In this document: piece by piece, positions 1 through 9,223 of the stretch
Layout of the letters: each line of letters starts with the position of its first letter
Position numbering within the stretch: the first letter of the stretch is position 1
DNA from: Chryseobacterium suipulveris
GTDB taxonomy: Bacteria; Bacteroidota; Bacteroidia; Flavobacteriales; Weeksellaceae
DNA: 64,000 nt
Direction of reading: 5' to 3'
NCBI RefSeq assembly: GCF_022811685.1
Contig: NZ_CP094532.1
Coordinates: forward strand, 459,501-523,500
Program-made: the position numbers and the translations under genes
The notes under the pieces: model-generated
The model's database searches: none
What the model saw: the letters and a program-made list of their open reading frames with translations, nothing else
What the model was told of the DNA's origin: nothing

Positions 1-1
1 T

Positions 2-763
2 GTTTTTCAGTATGGCACATTGAATTTTGAACAAACTTTGGAATCAGTTCCAAACTTTGTTGAAGCAGGTACTTCCAACGCAATTCGTTCAATTTATGCC
101 TCCAATTTCGGATTGTATCCCGTAATTTTTTATCGTGCAAAAGCGGAACATCTGGGAAATACGATATACAGCAAAATACTCCTTGAGATCATGGGAATCC
201 CAATTGATATAGCTCGCAAAAACGAAGTAGTCAATTCACCGTCCTCTGCTAAAGTTAATGGTTACATTAATACAGACGGAAACAGTATTACCAATCTCAA
301 GGTTGTTTACGGAACCAGCTCAGCGTCGCTCAACAATAGCGTAACAATAAATCCAGGTCCTTACACAGTAGGTGATACAGACGAGATTTCTGCAGACCTT
401 AATGGTTTGGATGAGAACACAACGTACTATTATCGTTATTCAGCACGCTACAACAACCAAACTCATTATTCAGATATTTATAGCTTTAAGTTAGCAGAAC
501 TAGGAACTCATTCAACGAAAAAAGAAGAATGGACGGTTTATCCTAATCCATTCGATCAAATTTTTAAGATTAACGGAACAGTAGAAAATGTGGTAAGTGC
601 AGCATTATTTGATTCGAGCGGGAAGTTGATCAGAAATATAGACAAAAATAAAAATCTTGCTGACCATGGTTTTGATACGGGCGAAATTTCATCAGGATTG
701 TACTTTTTGCATCTTAAACTAAAATCTGGTGAAATCGTGATCAAAAAAATTATGAAGAAATAA
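2..763 (+). CDS. Secreted protein with T9SS C-terminal sorting domain, 5' end outside window
   Basis: The frame is open to the left edge, so this is the C-terminal part of a longer protein. The first in-frame start inside the window is a TTG at 20, which is unlikely to be real. The visible part has an unassigned segment (about 70 residues), then a beta-rich fibronectin-III-like domain containing the typical TTYYYRY strand, then a C-terminal domain that starts around the motif VYPNPF and ends in KKIMKK. That last domain is a type A sorting signal of type IX secretion, so the protein is expected to cross the outer membrane and be attached to the surface or released. The N-terminal segment could be the end of a hydrolase domain, but I cannot name it. 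Confidence 0.75.
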   Translation, partial: VFQYGTLNFEQTLESVPNFVEAGTSNAIRSIYASNFGLYPVIFYRAKAEHLGNTIYSKILLEIMGIPIDIARKNEVVNSPSSAKVNGYINTDGNSITNLKVVYGTSSASLNNSVTINPGPYTVGDTDEISADLNGLDENTTYYYRYSARYNNQTHYSDIYSFKLAELGTHSTKKEEWTVYPNPFDQIFKINGTVENVVSAALFDSSGKLIRNIDKNKNLADHGFDTGEISSGLYFLHLKLKSGEIVIKKIMKK

Positions 764-809
764 GATGAGGTTTTACGCTCTATTCAAAACAGATTCGGTG
801 CTTTTTTCT

Positions 810-817
810 TATCTTTG
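810..817 (+). promoter_or_regulatory. -7 promoter box of sucC
   Basis: TATCTTTG matches the Bacteroidetes -7 consensus TAnnTTTG and lies 35 nt before the sucC start codon. No convincing -33 element was seen. Confidence 0.55.
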
Positions 818-852
818 TCAATCTTAAAAAAATTAAATCTAACTAAAATATT

Positions 853-2046
853 ATGAATCTTCACGAGTATCAGTCTAAAGAGATTTTAGCAAAGTATGGC
901 GTTAATATTCAGCGTGGTTTCGTGGCAAACAACGTGGATGAAGCAGTGGATGCAGCCAACAAATTGAAAGCAATGACCGGGAACGAAGGTTGGGTGGTTA
1001 AAGCCCAGGTTCACGCAGGTGGTCGCGGAAAAGGTGGTGGTGTAAAATTCTCGCCGAATATGGACAAGCTGAAAGAAAATGCACAGAACATTATCGGGAT
1101 GCAGCTGGTTACGCCGCAAACTTCTGCGGAAGGGAAAAAGGTAAATTCCGTACTGATCGCTGAAGATGTGTATTACCCGGGAGAAACCGAAACCAAGGAA
1201 TTTTATGTTTCGATCCTTTTGGACAGAGCTAAAGGAAAAAACATGATCGTGTATTCTACCGAAGGTGGGATGGATATCGAACATGTTGCCGAGGTGACTC
1301 CGCATTTGATCCACAACGAGGTGATTGATCCAGCTGTCGGACTTCAGGGATTCCAGGCGAGAAAGATTGCATTCAACTTGGGTTTAAGCGGCGATTCGTT
1401 CAAGGATTTCACCAAATTCATTACCAATCTTTATAATGCTTATGTAGGGATCGACGCTTCTCTTTTCGAGATCAATCCGGTTCTGAAAACCTCAGACAAC
1501 AAAATCATTGCGGTAGATGCGAAAGTGACTTTGGACGACAACGCATTGTTCCGTCACAAAGATTTGGCTGAACTTAGAGATACAAGAGAAGAAGATCCGA
1601 CTGATGTGGAAGCTGGTGAAGCCGGACTGAACTTCGTGAAACTCGACGGTGATGTTGCATGTATGGTAAATGGAGCAGGTTTGGCGATGGCGACGATGGA
1701 CATTATTAAACTTTCGGGCGGTAATCCTGCAAACTTCCTTGACGTGGGTGGAACTGCGGATGCTGAAAGAGTGCAGAAAGCGTTCGGAATCATTCTGAAA
1801 GATCCGAACGTGAAGGCAATCCTTATCAATATCTTCGGTGGAATTGTACGTTGCGACAGAGTTGCACAGGGAGTTGTGGACGCCTACAAAGCGATGGGTT
1901 CACTACCTGTTCCGCTCATCGTTCGTCTTCAGGGAACGAATGCTGTTGAAGCAAAACAGTTGATCGACAATTCCGGTCTACCTGTTCACTCGGCGATTAC
2001 TTTGGAGGAAGCTGCAAATAAAGTGAAGGAGGTGATTGGTCATTAA
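853..2046 (+). CDS. sucC: Succinyl-CoA ligase [ADP-forming] subunit beta
   Basis: TCA-cycle enzyme subunit that, with the alpha subunit SucD, converts succinyl-CoA to succinate with substrate-level phosphorylation in the cytoplasm. The 397 residues match the family length. The N-terminus MNLHEYQSKEIL is typical, followed by an ATP-grasp domain (glycine-rich GGRGKGGGVKFS loop near residue 57; metal-binding segment near residue 220 ending VDAKVTLDDNA) and the C-terminal CoA-ligase domain (CMVNGAGLAMATMD, GGIVRCDRVA). No sucD lies beside it, unlike the sucCD operon of enterobacteria. It has its own promoter box and a strong terminator, so it looks monocistronic. Confidence 0.97.
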   Translation: MNLHEYQSKEILAKYGVNIQRGFVANNVDEAVDAANKLKAMTGNEGWVVKAQVHAGGRGKGGGVKFSPNMDKLKENAQNIIGMQLVTPQTSAEGKKVNSVLIAEDVYYPGETETKEFYVSILLDRAKGKNMIVYSTEGGMDIEHVAEVTPHLIHNEVIDPAVGLQGFQARKIAFNLGLSGDSFKDFTKFITNLYNAYVGIDASLFEINPVLKTSDNKIIAVDAKVTLDDNALFRHKDLAELRDTREEDPTDVEAGEAGLNFVKLDGDVACMVNGAGLAMATMDIIKLSGGNPANFLDVGGTADAERVQKAFGIILKDPNVKAILINIFGGIVRCDRVAQGVVDAYKAMGSLPVPLIVRLQGTNAVEAKQLIDNSGLPVHSAITLEEAANKVKEVIGH

Positions 2047-2067
2047 GACTGAAACTCGAATATAATT

Positions 2068-2103
2068 AAATCCGTTCGGTTGTTGACTGAACGGATTTTT
2101 TTT
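2068..2103 (+). terminator. Rho-independent terminator of sucC
   Basis: A 10-bp stem (ATCCGTTCGG at 2070-2079 with CTGAACGGAT at 2087-2096, one G:T pair) is followed by a run of eight T. Confidence 0.88.
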
Positions 2104-2240
2104 CGCTTAAGTAATGATTTAGTGATGATTGCACGAATTGTCGTATTGGTTTTCAAAGGATTGTAATATTTGTTAATTACTTTTTATTTATTGCGGGTTT
2201 TGCATAAAAAGTTTATATTTACCATCCAAATCATGCTCCG

Positions 2241-2702
2241 ATGAACTTAATTTACCTTTTGTCGTTAATGTTTTTTATTAACTGCACTTCGGGAACTGCC
2301 GCAATTGCTTCTGATGATAATTCTGGAAAAGTCAAAATTCAATTTGAGGAAGTAAATCACTATCCGTATTCGTTGACTTCAAAACGGTTTTTAGTAATTG
2401 ACACACAACAAAAAATGGATCAGGTTTATTCGGTCATCCATCAAAAAAATGGAGGTGGAGGTAGAATGGCGCCGATTCCAACAGTTTCAAAAGAGGAAAC
2501 TTATTTGGTTTTTAAACCGTCCGTAAAGTCCACCAATGATGTAACTGTAAAAGAAATGTACTTGAAAGGCAAAACGCTTTATGTTAATGTAAAGCCATTT
2601 CAAAGTCCCGATATTGCAAAAAGCAGTCGCGTTTCACCGAATGTTTTGGTTAAGCTCCTTGGTAAATACAATATTTTAGATGTCAAAGTTAATTATCAAT
2701 AA
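2241..2702 (+). CDS. Putative lipoprotein, possibly PrcB-like
   Basis: A 153-residue exported protein. A short hydrophobic N-terminus ends at Cys15 (FFINC), which could serve as a lipobox and anchor it to a membrane. The remainder is a small alpha/beta domain with a glycine-rich turn (GGGGR) and a C-terminal strand pattern that reminds me of the PrcB C-terminal domain (PrcB is a protease complex subunit); this resemblance is weak and is inference. It lies 15 bp upstream of the M12B-like protease and may be co-transcribed with it. TATATTTA at about 2212, one mismatch from the promoter consensus, may drive both. Confidence 0.6.
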   Translation: MNLIYLLSLMFFINCTSGTAAIASDDNSGKVKIQFEEVNHYPYSLTSKRFLVIDTQQKMDQVYSVIHQKNGGGGRMAPIPTVSKEETYLVFKPSVKSTNDVTVKEMYLKGKTLYVNVKPFQSPDIAKSSRVSPNVLVKLLGKYNILDVKVNYQ

Positions 2703-2717
2703 AAAGTTACAGATTTT

Positions 2718-4892
2718 ATGAAAACAAAATTTATCTCTTTATCATGTTTGTTGATAGGGGTATTTGGTTTCGGGCAGAATTATTGGTCCGCAACTAAAGC
2801 AACGCCAATCGATAATGTTAGTTCAAGAACTGCAGTTCCTAAGAATTTCTCTCTCTATCAGGTTGATATGGACAGAATTAAGAATGATTTAGCTAAAGTT
2901 CCACAACGTTTTTCGGCAGACAAAAGTCATCTGATCACTTTCCCTGCAACGGATGGGAAGTATCGTGACTATATCATTCAAGAAGCATCTGTAATGCAAG
3001 ACGAACTCCAGGCAATGTATCCTGAGATGAGATCCTATGTTGGTTGGCAAAAAGACAATCCGCAGAATTCAATCCGTTTCAGCGTTACACCGCAGTATGG
3101 GATCAGCGTGATGTATTTTGACGGTTGGGACGTGAGCTATCTTGACCGTTATACGGATGACAATTCAAAATTTATTCTTTACAAAAGAAATGACCTGCCT
3201 GTAAATCAGCGCTCATTCGAATGTAATGTTGAAGGAACAGAAATGGCTCCAGCTGATCTTAAAGCTCCCCTTGTTTCCGACGGGCAATTTAGGAAATACC
3301 GTATTGCTGTAGCTGCAACCGGTGAATACACCACCTTCCATGGTGGAACCGTTGCAAAAGCTTTAGCTGCAATTATGACGACGATGACCAGGGTAAACGG
3401 CGTTTATGAAAAAACGATTTCGGCGACGATGGTACTTGTTAAAAATAATAACCTCATTATTTATACTGACCCAACGACCGATCCATATTCAAATGGTAAT
3501 CCTAGTACGATGATTAATCAAAACCAGACCAATATCGACAGTGTTATAGGCACTGCCAATTACGATATCGGACACGTTGTTGGAACAAACAGTGGAGGAT
3601 TGGCTGGATTAGGTGTTATTTGTACATCAAGTAAAGCAAGAGGAGTTACCGGATCTGGGGCACCGATCAACGATCCTTTTGATATTGATTATGTTGCTCA
3701 CGAGATTGGTCATCAGTTTGGAGCTAACCACACTTTCCGTGCAAGTACTGGTAGTTGCTCCGGAAACGCAAATAATGCGACTGCATATGAGCCAGGAAGT
3801 GGAAGCACAATTATGGCATACGCAGGAATCTGCGGTGCAGCGAATGTGCAGACCAATAGCGACGCTTACTTTCACAATGTCAGCGTAACTGAAATGTATT
3901 CGGTTATAACCCGACCTTCTGACTGCTCGATAAAATCTCCTAACGGTAACCAGGTTCCAACAGCAGATGCTGGTGCCAATTATACAATTCCTTTTAGTAC
4001 ACCTTTCGTTTTAACAGGAATCGGTTCAGATCCTGATGGAGATGCAATTACCTATTCTTGGGAACAGATGAACAATCAAACCAGTACACAGCCGCCGGTT
4101 TCAACTGCAACGGGAGGTCCTGTTTATAGATCTTTAACACCAACAGATTCGCCGTCAAGATACTTCCCGGCAATGAGCAATATACTTTCAGGAAATTTAA
4201 CGCCAACTTGGGAAGTTACTCCAAGTGTAGCACGAACCTTAAATTTCACGGTATTGGTAAATGATAATAAAGCAACTGGTAATCAGGCGGCAAGAGCGTC
4301 AATGATTGTTACGGTTGCGAATGCAGGTCCATTCAAAGTAACCTCGCATACAAGCAACATACAATATAATGCTACAACACCAACAACAGTAACTTGGGAT
4401 GTTGCTGGAACCAATGCTGCGCCGATAAATACTTCAACGGTAACCATTTATTTGTCGAGAGACTTAGGTGTAACATTTACTGAGGTGCTCGCAACAGGTA
4501 TTCCAAACAATGGATCCGCATCAATCATGTTGCCTAACGAAGATATTGCGGTAGCAAGATTAATGGTAAAAGCTGATAACAATATTTATTTTGCGGTAAA
4601 TTCTTCGTTTTTCTCGATTAAGAAAGGCAGTATGGCGACTTCTGATGTAAAAACCAAAGCAATTGCAATCTATCCAAATCCTGCAAAAAATGAAGTGAGC
4701 GTAATCGCAAATAATAAATCTCAAGCTGCGGTTTACACAATTCACGACATCAACGGTAGAATTGTTTCTAAAGGAAATGTTGCAGTAAATGGAAAAATTA
4801 ATGTTGAAAAATTAATTAACGGTAACTATGTTTTAAGTGTACAGCTTAATAACGGAGAAGTGGTAACCGAAAAACTGATGATTAAGAAATAA
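2718..4892 (+). CDS. Reprolysin-like (M12B) zinc metalloprotease with T9SS sorting domain
   Basis: Secreted protease of 724 residues. Residues 1-19 form a signal peptide ending GFGQ. The metzincin zinc motif HEIGHQFGANH lies near residue 327, with catalytic Glu and three zinc-binding His. After it comes a beta-sandwich, PKD/cadherin-like segment starting near residue 415 (VPTADAGANYTIPF), a second beta domain, and a C-terminal sorting domain starting near IYPNPA and ending KLMIKK. Type IX cargo of this kind degrades extracellular or surface protein. The region before the catalytic domain (about 20-180) probably acts as propeptide. It is followed by a strong terminator. Confidence 0.92.
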   Translation: MKTKFISLSCLLIGVFGFGQNYWSATKATPIDNVSSRTAVPKNFSLYQVDMDRIKNDLAKVPQRFSADKSHLITFPATDGKYRDYIIQEASVMQDELQAMYPEMRSYVGWQKDNPQNSIRFSVTPQYGISVMYFDGWDVSYLDRYTDDNSKFILYKRNDLPVNQRSFECNVEGTEMAPADLKAPLVSDGQFRKYRIAVAATGEYTTFHGGTVAKALAAIMTTMTRVNGVYEKTISATMVLVKNNNLIIYTDPTTDPYSNGNPSTMINQNQTNIDSVIGTANYDIGHVVGTNSGGLAGLGVICTSSKARGVTGSGAPINDPFDIDYVAHEIGHQFGANHTFRASTGSCSGNANNATAYEPGSGSTIMAYAGICGAANVQTNSDAYFHNVSVTEMYSVITRPSDCSIKSPNGNQVPTADAGANYTIPFSTPFVLTGIGSDPDGDAITYSWEQMNNQTSTQPPVSTATGGPVYRSLTPTDSPSRYFPAMSNILSGNLTPTWEVTPSVARTLNFTVLVNDNKATGNQAARASMIVTVANAGPFKVTSHTSNIQYNATTPTTVTWDVAGTNAAPINTSTVTIYLSRDLGVTFTEVLATGIPNNGSASIMLPNEDIAVARLMVKADNNIYFAVNSSFFSIKKGSMATSDVKTKAIAIYPNPAKNEVSVIANNKSQAAVYTIHDINGRIVSKGNVAVNGKINVEKLINGNYVLSVQLNNGEVVTEKLMIKK

Positions 4893-4915
4893 GTTCAGAT
4901 TTTGTATTATAGTTG

Positions 4916-4944
4916 AAGGATGGCAATCGCCATCCTTTTTTTTT
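4916..4944 (+). terminator. Rho-independent terminator after the metalloprotease
   Basis: Perfect 9-bp stem AAGGATGGC (4916-4924) / GCCATCCTT (4929-4937), 4-nt loop, then a long T run. Confidence 0.93.
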
Positions 4945-5044
4945 GTTAAAAACGCTGTGACTGTAGGTAATCATCGAAAATTTTTCTATGATGTGAAACT
5001 GTTTTTCTAGACGAGCTTTAGAAGATAAACAACATTGAACTTAA

Positions 5045-5085
5045 AACCTGAAACCTGAAACTTGAAACTTGAAACTCCAAAATCT
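5045..5085. repeat. Short tandem word repeat (CTTGAAA family)
   Basis: Several head-to-tail copies of a 7-8 bp word of the form acctgaa/acttgaa lie at the 3' side of ribB. The same family recurs near 22993, 24127, 42780-43025 and 49180. Confidence 0.75.
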
Positions 5086-6207
5086 TTACAACTGTACCAT
5101 TTCCGTAACCTCTACATCATATCCACCGACAAGCGGTTTCTGGTTAACATTCTGGGTGATGACGCGGAATTTGTTGATGCCGAGATTTTTCAGGATCTGC
5201 GTCCCGATACCGTAATCCCTGAAGTTGGAAGCCAAGGTCGGGCGTTTTTCCTGCCCATCCTGGAAATCTAAGAATTGCTGAAGTTTACGCATCGTATTTT
5301 CGGAATTCGACACATTATTGATGAAAATCAAAGCGCCTTTTCCTTCGTCGTTAATCATATTGGTCACCTTTTCCAGTAAAGGTTTTTCGCCGGTAATCAG
5401 TCGGCTCAATGCGTCGAAATAGGAATTCGACGACTGTACCCTAACCAAAACCGGCTCATCTTCCGCCCAACTTCCTTTGGTTAAGGCGAAATGCATCTGC
5501 TCCGTACTCGTTTCCTTAAATGCAAAAAAATCGAAATCGCCATAAAAAGTCTTCACCTTTCTTTCTTCGATTCTTTCGATGAGGTTGCCTTTTCGCAATT
5601 GGTATTCAATCAAATCCTCAATAGAAACGATCTTTAGTCCGTGTTTCTGCGCGAGTTCGTGCAGTTGAGGCAAACGCGCCATTGAACCGTCCTCGTTCAT
5701 AATTTCGCAAATCACGCCGCCTTCTTTCAGCCCAGCAAGTTTGGTGAGGTCGATCGCAGCTTCGGTGTGGCCCGCTCTTTTTAGAACACCGCCCTTTTTC
5801 GCCCGAAGCGGAAAAATGTGACCTGGACGCATAAAATCCGTCGGCTTCGTTTTTTCATCCATCAAAGCCAAAATCGTCTTACTTCTGTCGCTTGCAGAAA
5901 TTCCTGTAGAAACACCTTCTCCCAGCAAATCCACAGAAACGGTAAACGCGGTTTCTTTCGGGTCGCTGCTTCTCGTGACCATAATGTCGAGTCCGAGTTC
6001 GTCGCAACGTTTTTCCGGAAGCGGCGTACAGATCAAACCTCTTCCGTGAAGGGTCATAAAGTTGATGATTTCGGGAGTTGTCAGTTCCGCTGCAGAAAGA
6101 AAATCGCCCTCGTTTTCGCGGTTTTCGTCATCAACAACGATGATGATTTTACCATTTCTCAGGTCTTCGATGGCTTCTGGAATCGTATTGAGTTTAATAT
6201 CGGACAT
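5086..6207 (-). CDS. ribB: 3,4-dihydroxy-2-butanone 4-phosphate synthase with degenerate GTP cyclohydrolase II half
   Basis: Riboflavin-pathway protein with RibBA layout, 373 residues from ATG 6207. The longer frame starting at 6258 would run through a promoter box, so the inner ATG is preferred. The N-terminal half has the DHBP synthase acidic loop DDENRENEGD (residues 26-35) and the downstream catalytic segments RPGHIFPLR and RAGHTEAA, so it should convert ribulose 5-phosphate to the four-carbon precursor. The C-terminal half keeps the GCHII fold pattern and the late motif NFRDYGIGTQIL, but the three zinc cysteines of the HSECLTGD/RCDCG region are replaced (VQSSNSYFDALSR). GTP cyclohydrolase activity is therefore unlikely; another RibA should exist elsewhere. 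Confidence 0.9.
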   Translation of the reverse strand: MSDIKLNTIPEAIEDLRNGKIIIVVDDENRENEGDFLSAAELTTPEIINFMTLHGRGLICTPLPEKRCDELGLDIMVTRSSDPKETAFTVSVDLLGEGVSTGISASDRSKTILALMDEKTKPTDFMRPGHIFPLRAKKGGVLKRAGHTEAAIDLTKLAGLKEGGVICEIMNEDGSMARLPQLHELAQKHGLKIVSIEDLIEYQLRKGNLIERIEERKVKTFYGDFDFFAFKETSTEQMHFALTKGSWAEDEPVLVRVQSSNSYFDALSRLITGEKPLLEKVTNMINDEGKGALIFINNVSNSENTMRKLQQFLDFQDGQEKRPTLASNFRDYGIGTQILKNLGINKFRVITQNVNQKPLVGGYDVEVTEMVQL

Positions 6208-6227
6208 TTTTACTTTTAAGATTTCTG

Positions 6228-6235
6228 CAAAGATA
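6228..6235 (-). promoter_or_regulatory. -7 promoter box of ribB
   Basis: On the minus strand this reads TATCTTTG (TAnnTTTG consensus), 20 nt before ATG 6207. It decides against the longer upstream start. Confidence 0.55.
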
Positions 6236-6537
6236 CTCACAATTAGCCCCAACTGCAATTTTTATTTGGGCGTCTTCATCCGTCTTCCGCTCCCAATCTT
6301 TTTTTCCAGCCGCCGAAATCCCATTCAAAAAAAAAGGATTTCCGCTCAAGCCGGGACGCGGGGTTGGGCATTCTAAGAAAGGGTATTCAATAATTCAAAG
6401 GAGCGAAATCAATAGCAACGATTTCAATAGCGACGGTTTCAATAGGAACGGGCTTTAGCCCGTTTAGAAGGGGAAATAATCAATTGGCTTTAGCCGAAAC
6501 TTTTGGAAATTGAACTTTAAAAAAATAAGGTAAGAAA
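6236..6537. repeat. Intergenic region with REP-like double palindrome (copy 1) and 15-bp tandem repeat
   Basis: No gene seen. The region has a G/C-rich stretch (about 6275-6375). Next come three 15-bp tandem units starting at 6408, 6423 and 6438 (first unit ATCAATAGCAACGAT). The hairpin AACGGGCTTTAGCCCGTT is at 6447-6464 and the second hairpin TTGGCTTTAGCCGAA at 6484-6498. The same two hairpins in the same order recur at 24930-24980 and, inverted, at 39970-40021. Confidence 0.8.
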
Positions 6538-7536
6538 TTACGACAAAGAATCCACCACGTTCCTGAAAATCCCGTACGATTTCAGCCGCGCTTCGTGGTC
6601 GTAGATATGCGACGTAATCATAATTTCATCCACATTAAACATTTTCTGGAAATTCTCCGTTTGCCTTTTTACGGTTTCTTCGCTTCCAATAAAACTGTAC
6701 CGCAGCTTTTGGAGCACTCCCGCTTTTTCCATCGGGTTCCAGATTTCGTCCATATCATCAACTGGCGGTGAATAAGGTTTTCTGTCGTTTCTGATAATAT
6801 TGATGAACGCCTGATAAAGCGTGGTCGCCAATTTTTTTGCTTCGTCATCGGTTTCTGCGGCAATTCCGTTGACGCATGCGATGATATAAGGTTCGGGAAA
6901 TTTTTCGCTCGGTTTGTAGTTGTCGCGGTAAATTTCGAATGCGAAACTCATCATTTCTGGCGCGAAATGTCCCGCAAAAGCATACGGCAAACCAAATTCC
7001 GCAGCAAGCCACGCCGAATCGGTACTCGAACCCAATACATAAATCGGGATGTCGCAACCTTCACCAGGAATTGCGCGAACTGCACCCTCGGAATTCTCCG
7101 AAGAGAAATATTGCTGCAATTCCCTGATCTGTCGCGGGAACTGCTCATTAATAATCATCGGATTTCTTCCAAGAGCTTTTGCGGTGAGTCCATCGGTTCC
7201 TGGTGCTCTTCCTACTCCCAAATCGATTCTTTCCGGGAACAGACTTTCAAGCGTTCCAAACTGTTCTGCAATTACAAGCGAACTGTGATTGGGAAGCATC
7301 ACTCCGCCTGAACCGACACGGATTTTGGAAGTTCCATTGGCAATAAAACCTATCAGCACCGAAGTTGCCGAACTCGCGATCGACGCCATATTGTGGTGTT
7401 CGGCGAGCCAAAATCTTTTGTAATCAAGTTTCTCAACAAACCTCGCCAAATCGAGACTGTCCTGAAAGGTGTCGTGAATGGTCTTATTTTGTTTTACGGG
7501 CGCCAAATCCAAAACGGAGATTTCGAATGGTTTCAT
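6538..7536 (-). CDS. LLM class flavin-dependent oxidoreductase (MsnO8-type)
   Basis: A 332-residue TIM-barrel flavoenzyme of the bacterial luciferase-like family, cytoplasmic, expected to use reduced FMN/F420-type flavin to oxidise an unknown small molecule. Hallmarks are the N-terminus EISVLDLAPV, the segment RFWLAEHHNM near residue 45, the turn IRVGSGGVMLPNHSSLVIAEQFGTLE, and PERIDLGVGRAPGTDG near residue 107. All are typical of the subfamily related to alkanal monooxygenase alpha chain. Substrate cannot be read from sequence and the neighbours give no pathway. It is transcribed towards ribB, with a repeat-rich region between. Confidence 0.88.
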   Translation of the reverse strand: MKPFEISVLDLAPVKQNKTIHDTFQDSLDLARFVEKLDYKRFWLAEHHNMASIASSATSVLIGFIANGTSKIRVGSGGVMLPNHSSLVIAEQFGTLESLFPERIDLGVGRAPGTDGLTAKALGRNPMIINEQFPRQIRELQQYFSSENSEGAVRAIPGEGCDIPIYVLGSSTDSAWLAAEFGLPYAFAGHFAPEMMSFAFEIYRDNYKPSEKFPEPYIIACVNGIAAETDDEAKKLATTLYQAFINIIRNDRKPYSPPVDDMDEIWNPMEKAGVLQKLRYSFIGSEETVKRQTENFQKMFNVDEIMITSHIYDHEARLKSYGIFRNVVDSLS

Positions 7537-7659
7537 ACATGTTCTGTTTTTTCGGTTGTAACAAACTCGGAATTTTTTTGCAGGAAATTTTCCGCCCTTT
7601 AGGGTTGGGGTAAATGAAAATTTCCGATTCTACCAATAGCTCTGTATCAAGATATTACC

Positions 7660-7740
7660 TGTCCTTGCTAAACAACGTGCTGTTGCGTACTTGAAGTACA
7701 ACTATTTTTTAAATTGTTTCCTTGCGTCGTTGCGATTAAA
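7660..7740 (+). repeat. Diverged partial copy of the 222-bp repeat family
   Basis: The stretch beginning TGTCCTTGCTAAA aligns by eye with the start of the tandem units at 40059-40580: shared TGTCCTTGCTAAA, a cacttcaaatat-like middle, then CCTTGCG...GTTGCGA. It fills the divergent intergenic region between the LLM oxidoreductase and the DUF4403 gene. Confidence 0.6.
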
Positions 7741-7805
7741 ATTAAATATTTAACAAAGAGAAAATGAAATTTTATTGATATTTGCGTTTCAATCAAAACA
7801 ATAAA

Positions 7806-9188
7806 ATGCGGATATTCCCAATTTTGCTCCTACTGATTTTTTCGCACAAAATCTTTGCCCAACAGAATGCTCCTGCCAATTCGGCAGAGGAAATTGTTTT
7901 TCCGAAGATTAAGTCCTCGATTACGATGCCCGTAAAGATTCCGTTGTCAGAGATTTCAAACATCATCAATGCGTCGGTTCCCCAACTGATTTTTCAGGAC
8001 GATTCCTATTCCGACAACAATAACGACCAGTTTAAGGTAAAAGTTTGGAAAACAAGACCGATCCGATTAGTAGGCGGAACTCAGCAAAATCTTCTGATCG
8101 AAGTCCCGCTGAAAATCTGGGCAGAAAAAGGGGTGGGAACTTTTGGCGTTTACAGCTATCAGAACACGACTTTTGAAACGGTGATGTACTTCAATTCGCA
8201 GCTCACCTTTAATAATAACTGGACCATTGCCACGAAAACTCAGCCGATGGGCTTCAAATGGGTGACGAAACCTGTTCTGGATTACGGCAGAATAAAAGTT
8301 CCCATCACTTCGCTTGTAGAATCGAGTTTAAAGAAACAGCAGCAGGATTTCTGCAAAACCATCGACGAAATGATGTCGAAGCAGCTCAACTTTCAACCGT
8401 ATGCAGTGACTGCATGGAACCAGTTTTCGCAACCGTTCCACATTTCGGAGGAATACAGTACCTGGCTGAAAGTGACACCGATCGCCATCAATATTTCGCC
8501 ATTGGTATTCTACGGAAATCAGATCGAGGCCAATATCGGAATCGACACTTATTCGGAGACCTTTACTGGAAGCAGACCGCAGGATTCGCCTTTAATTAAA
8601 ACCATTGCCAACTTCAATTCGGTGCAGACGCTGCCGCAGAAGTTTCTGTTGCAAACCACCGCCAATATTCCTTTCACAGAAGCGACAAGAATTGCGGAAA
8701 AGATGTTTTTGGACAAGGAATTCGACTTTCGTGAAGGAAAATCAAAAATAAAGATCACGGGAATCAAAGTATATGGCGATAGAGAAAAAGTGATGATTGA
8801 AGCAAAAACGGAGGGTTCGGTTGAGGGAACTTCCTTTATTTCCGGTATTCCCGTTTATGATGAAACGAAAAGGAAAATTGTTCTGAGCGGAACCAAGTTT
8901 AAACTGCAAACCAAAAATATCCTGCAGAAAACGGCGACCTTGCTTTTCCAGGGAAAAATTGTGAGGATAATCGAGGACGAATACGGAATCCCAACCGCAG
9001 AATTGGAGGATTCGTCAAGGAAGAGCATAGAGGAGACCTTTAATAAAGAATATTATAAAGGGCTGAAAATGCAGGGAAAAGTGTTCAATCTAAAACCGTC
9101 GAAAATTATTGTGAATCCATCGGCAATAACTGCGGTGATCGACACGGAGGCACAATTAAAGATGCTGGTTCAGGGATTTCAGTTATAA
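7806..9188 (+). CDS. DUF4403 family secreted protein
   Basis: A 460-residue exported protein. The frame is open from a TTG at 7782, but ATG 7806 directly precedes a good signal peptide (MRIFPILLLLIFSHKIFAQQ) and is chosen. Its residues follow the DUF4403 pattern seen in many Bacteroidetes: an N-terminal SSITMPVKIPLSEI segment, repeated beta-rich halves with a long helix, and a C-terminal VIDTEAQLKMLVQGF. The duplicated architecture suggests a lipid-binding-like fold facing the periplasm, but this is inference and no function is established. It stands alone upstream of tRNA-Cys. Confidence 0.82.
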   Translation: MRIFPILLLLIFSHKIFAQQNAPANSAEEIVFPKIKSSITMPVKIPLSEISNIINASVPQLIFQDDSYSDNNNDQFKVKVWKTRPIRLVGGTQQNLLIEVPLKIWAEKGVGTFGVYSYQNTTFETVMYFNSQLTFNNNWTIATKTQPMGFKWVTKPVLDYGRIKVPITSLVESSLKKQQQDFCKTIDEMMSKQLNFQPYAVTAWNQFSQPFHISEEYSTWLKVTPIAINISPLVFYGNQIEANIGIDTYSETFTGSRPQDSPLIKTIANFNSVQTLPQKFLLQTTANIPFTEATRIAEKMFLDKEFDFREGKSKIKITGIKVYGDREKVMIEAKTEGSVEGTSFISGIPVYDETKRKIVLSGTKFKLQTKNILQKTATLLFQGKIVRIIEDEYGIPTAELEDSSRKSIEETFNKEYYKGLKMQGKVFNLKPSKIIVNPSAITAVIDTEAQLKMLVQGFQL

Positions 9189-9223
9189 TCGAAAACTAAT
9201 TTTTCAGAAGTTGGAAAAATTCT

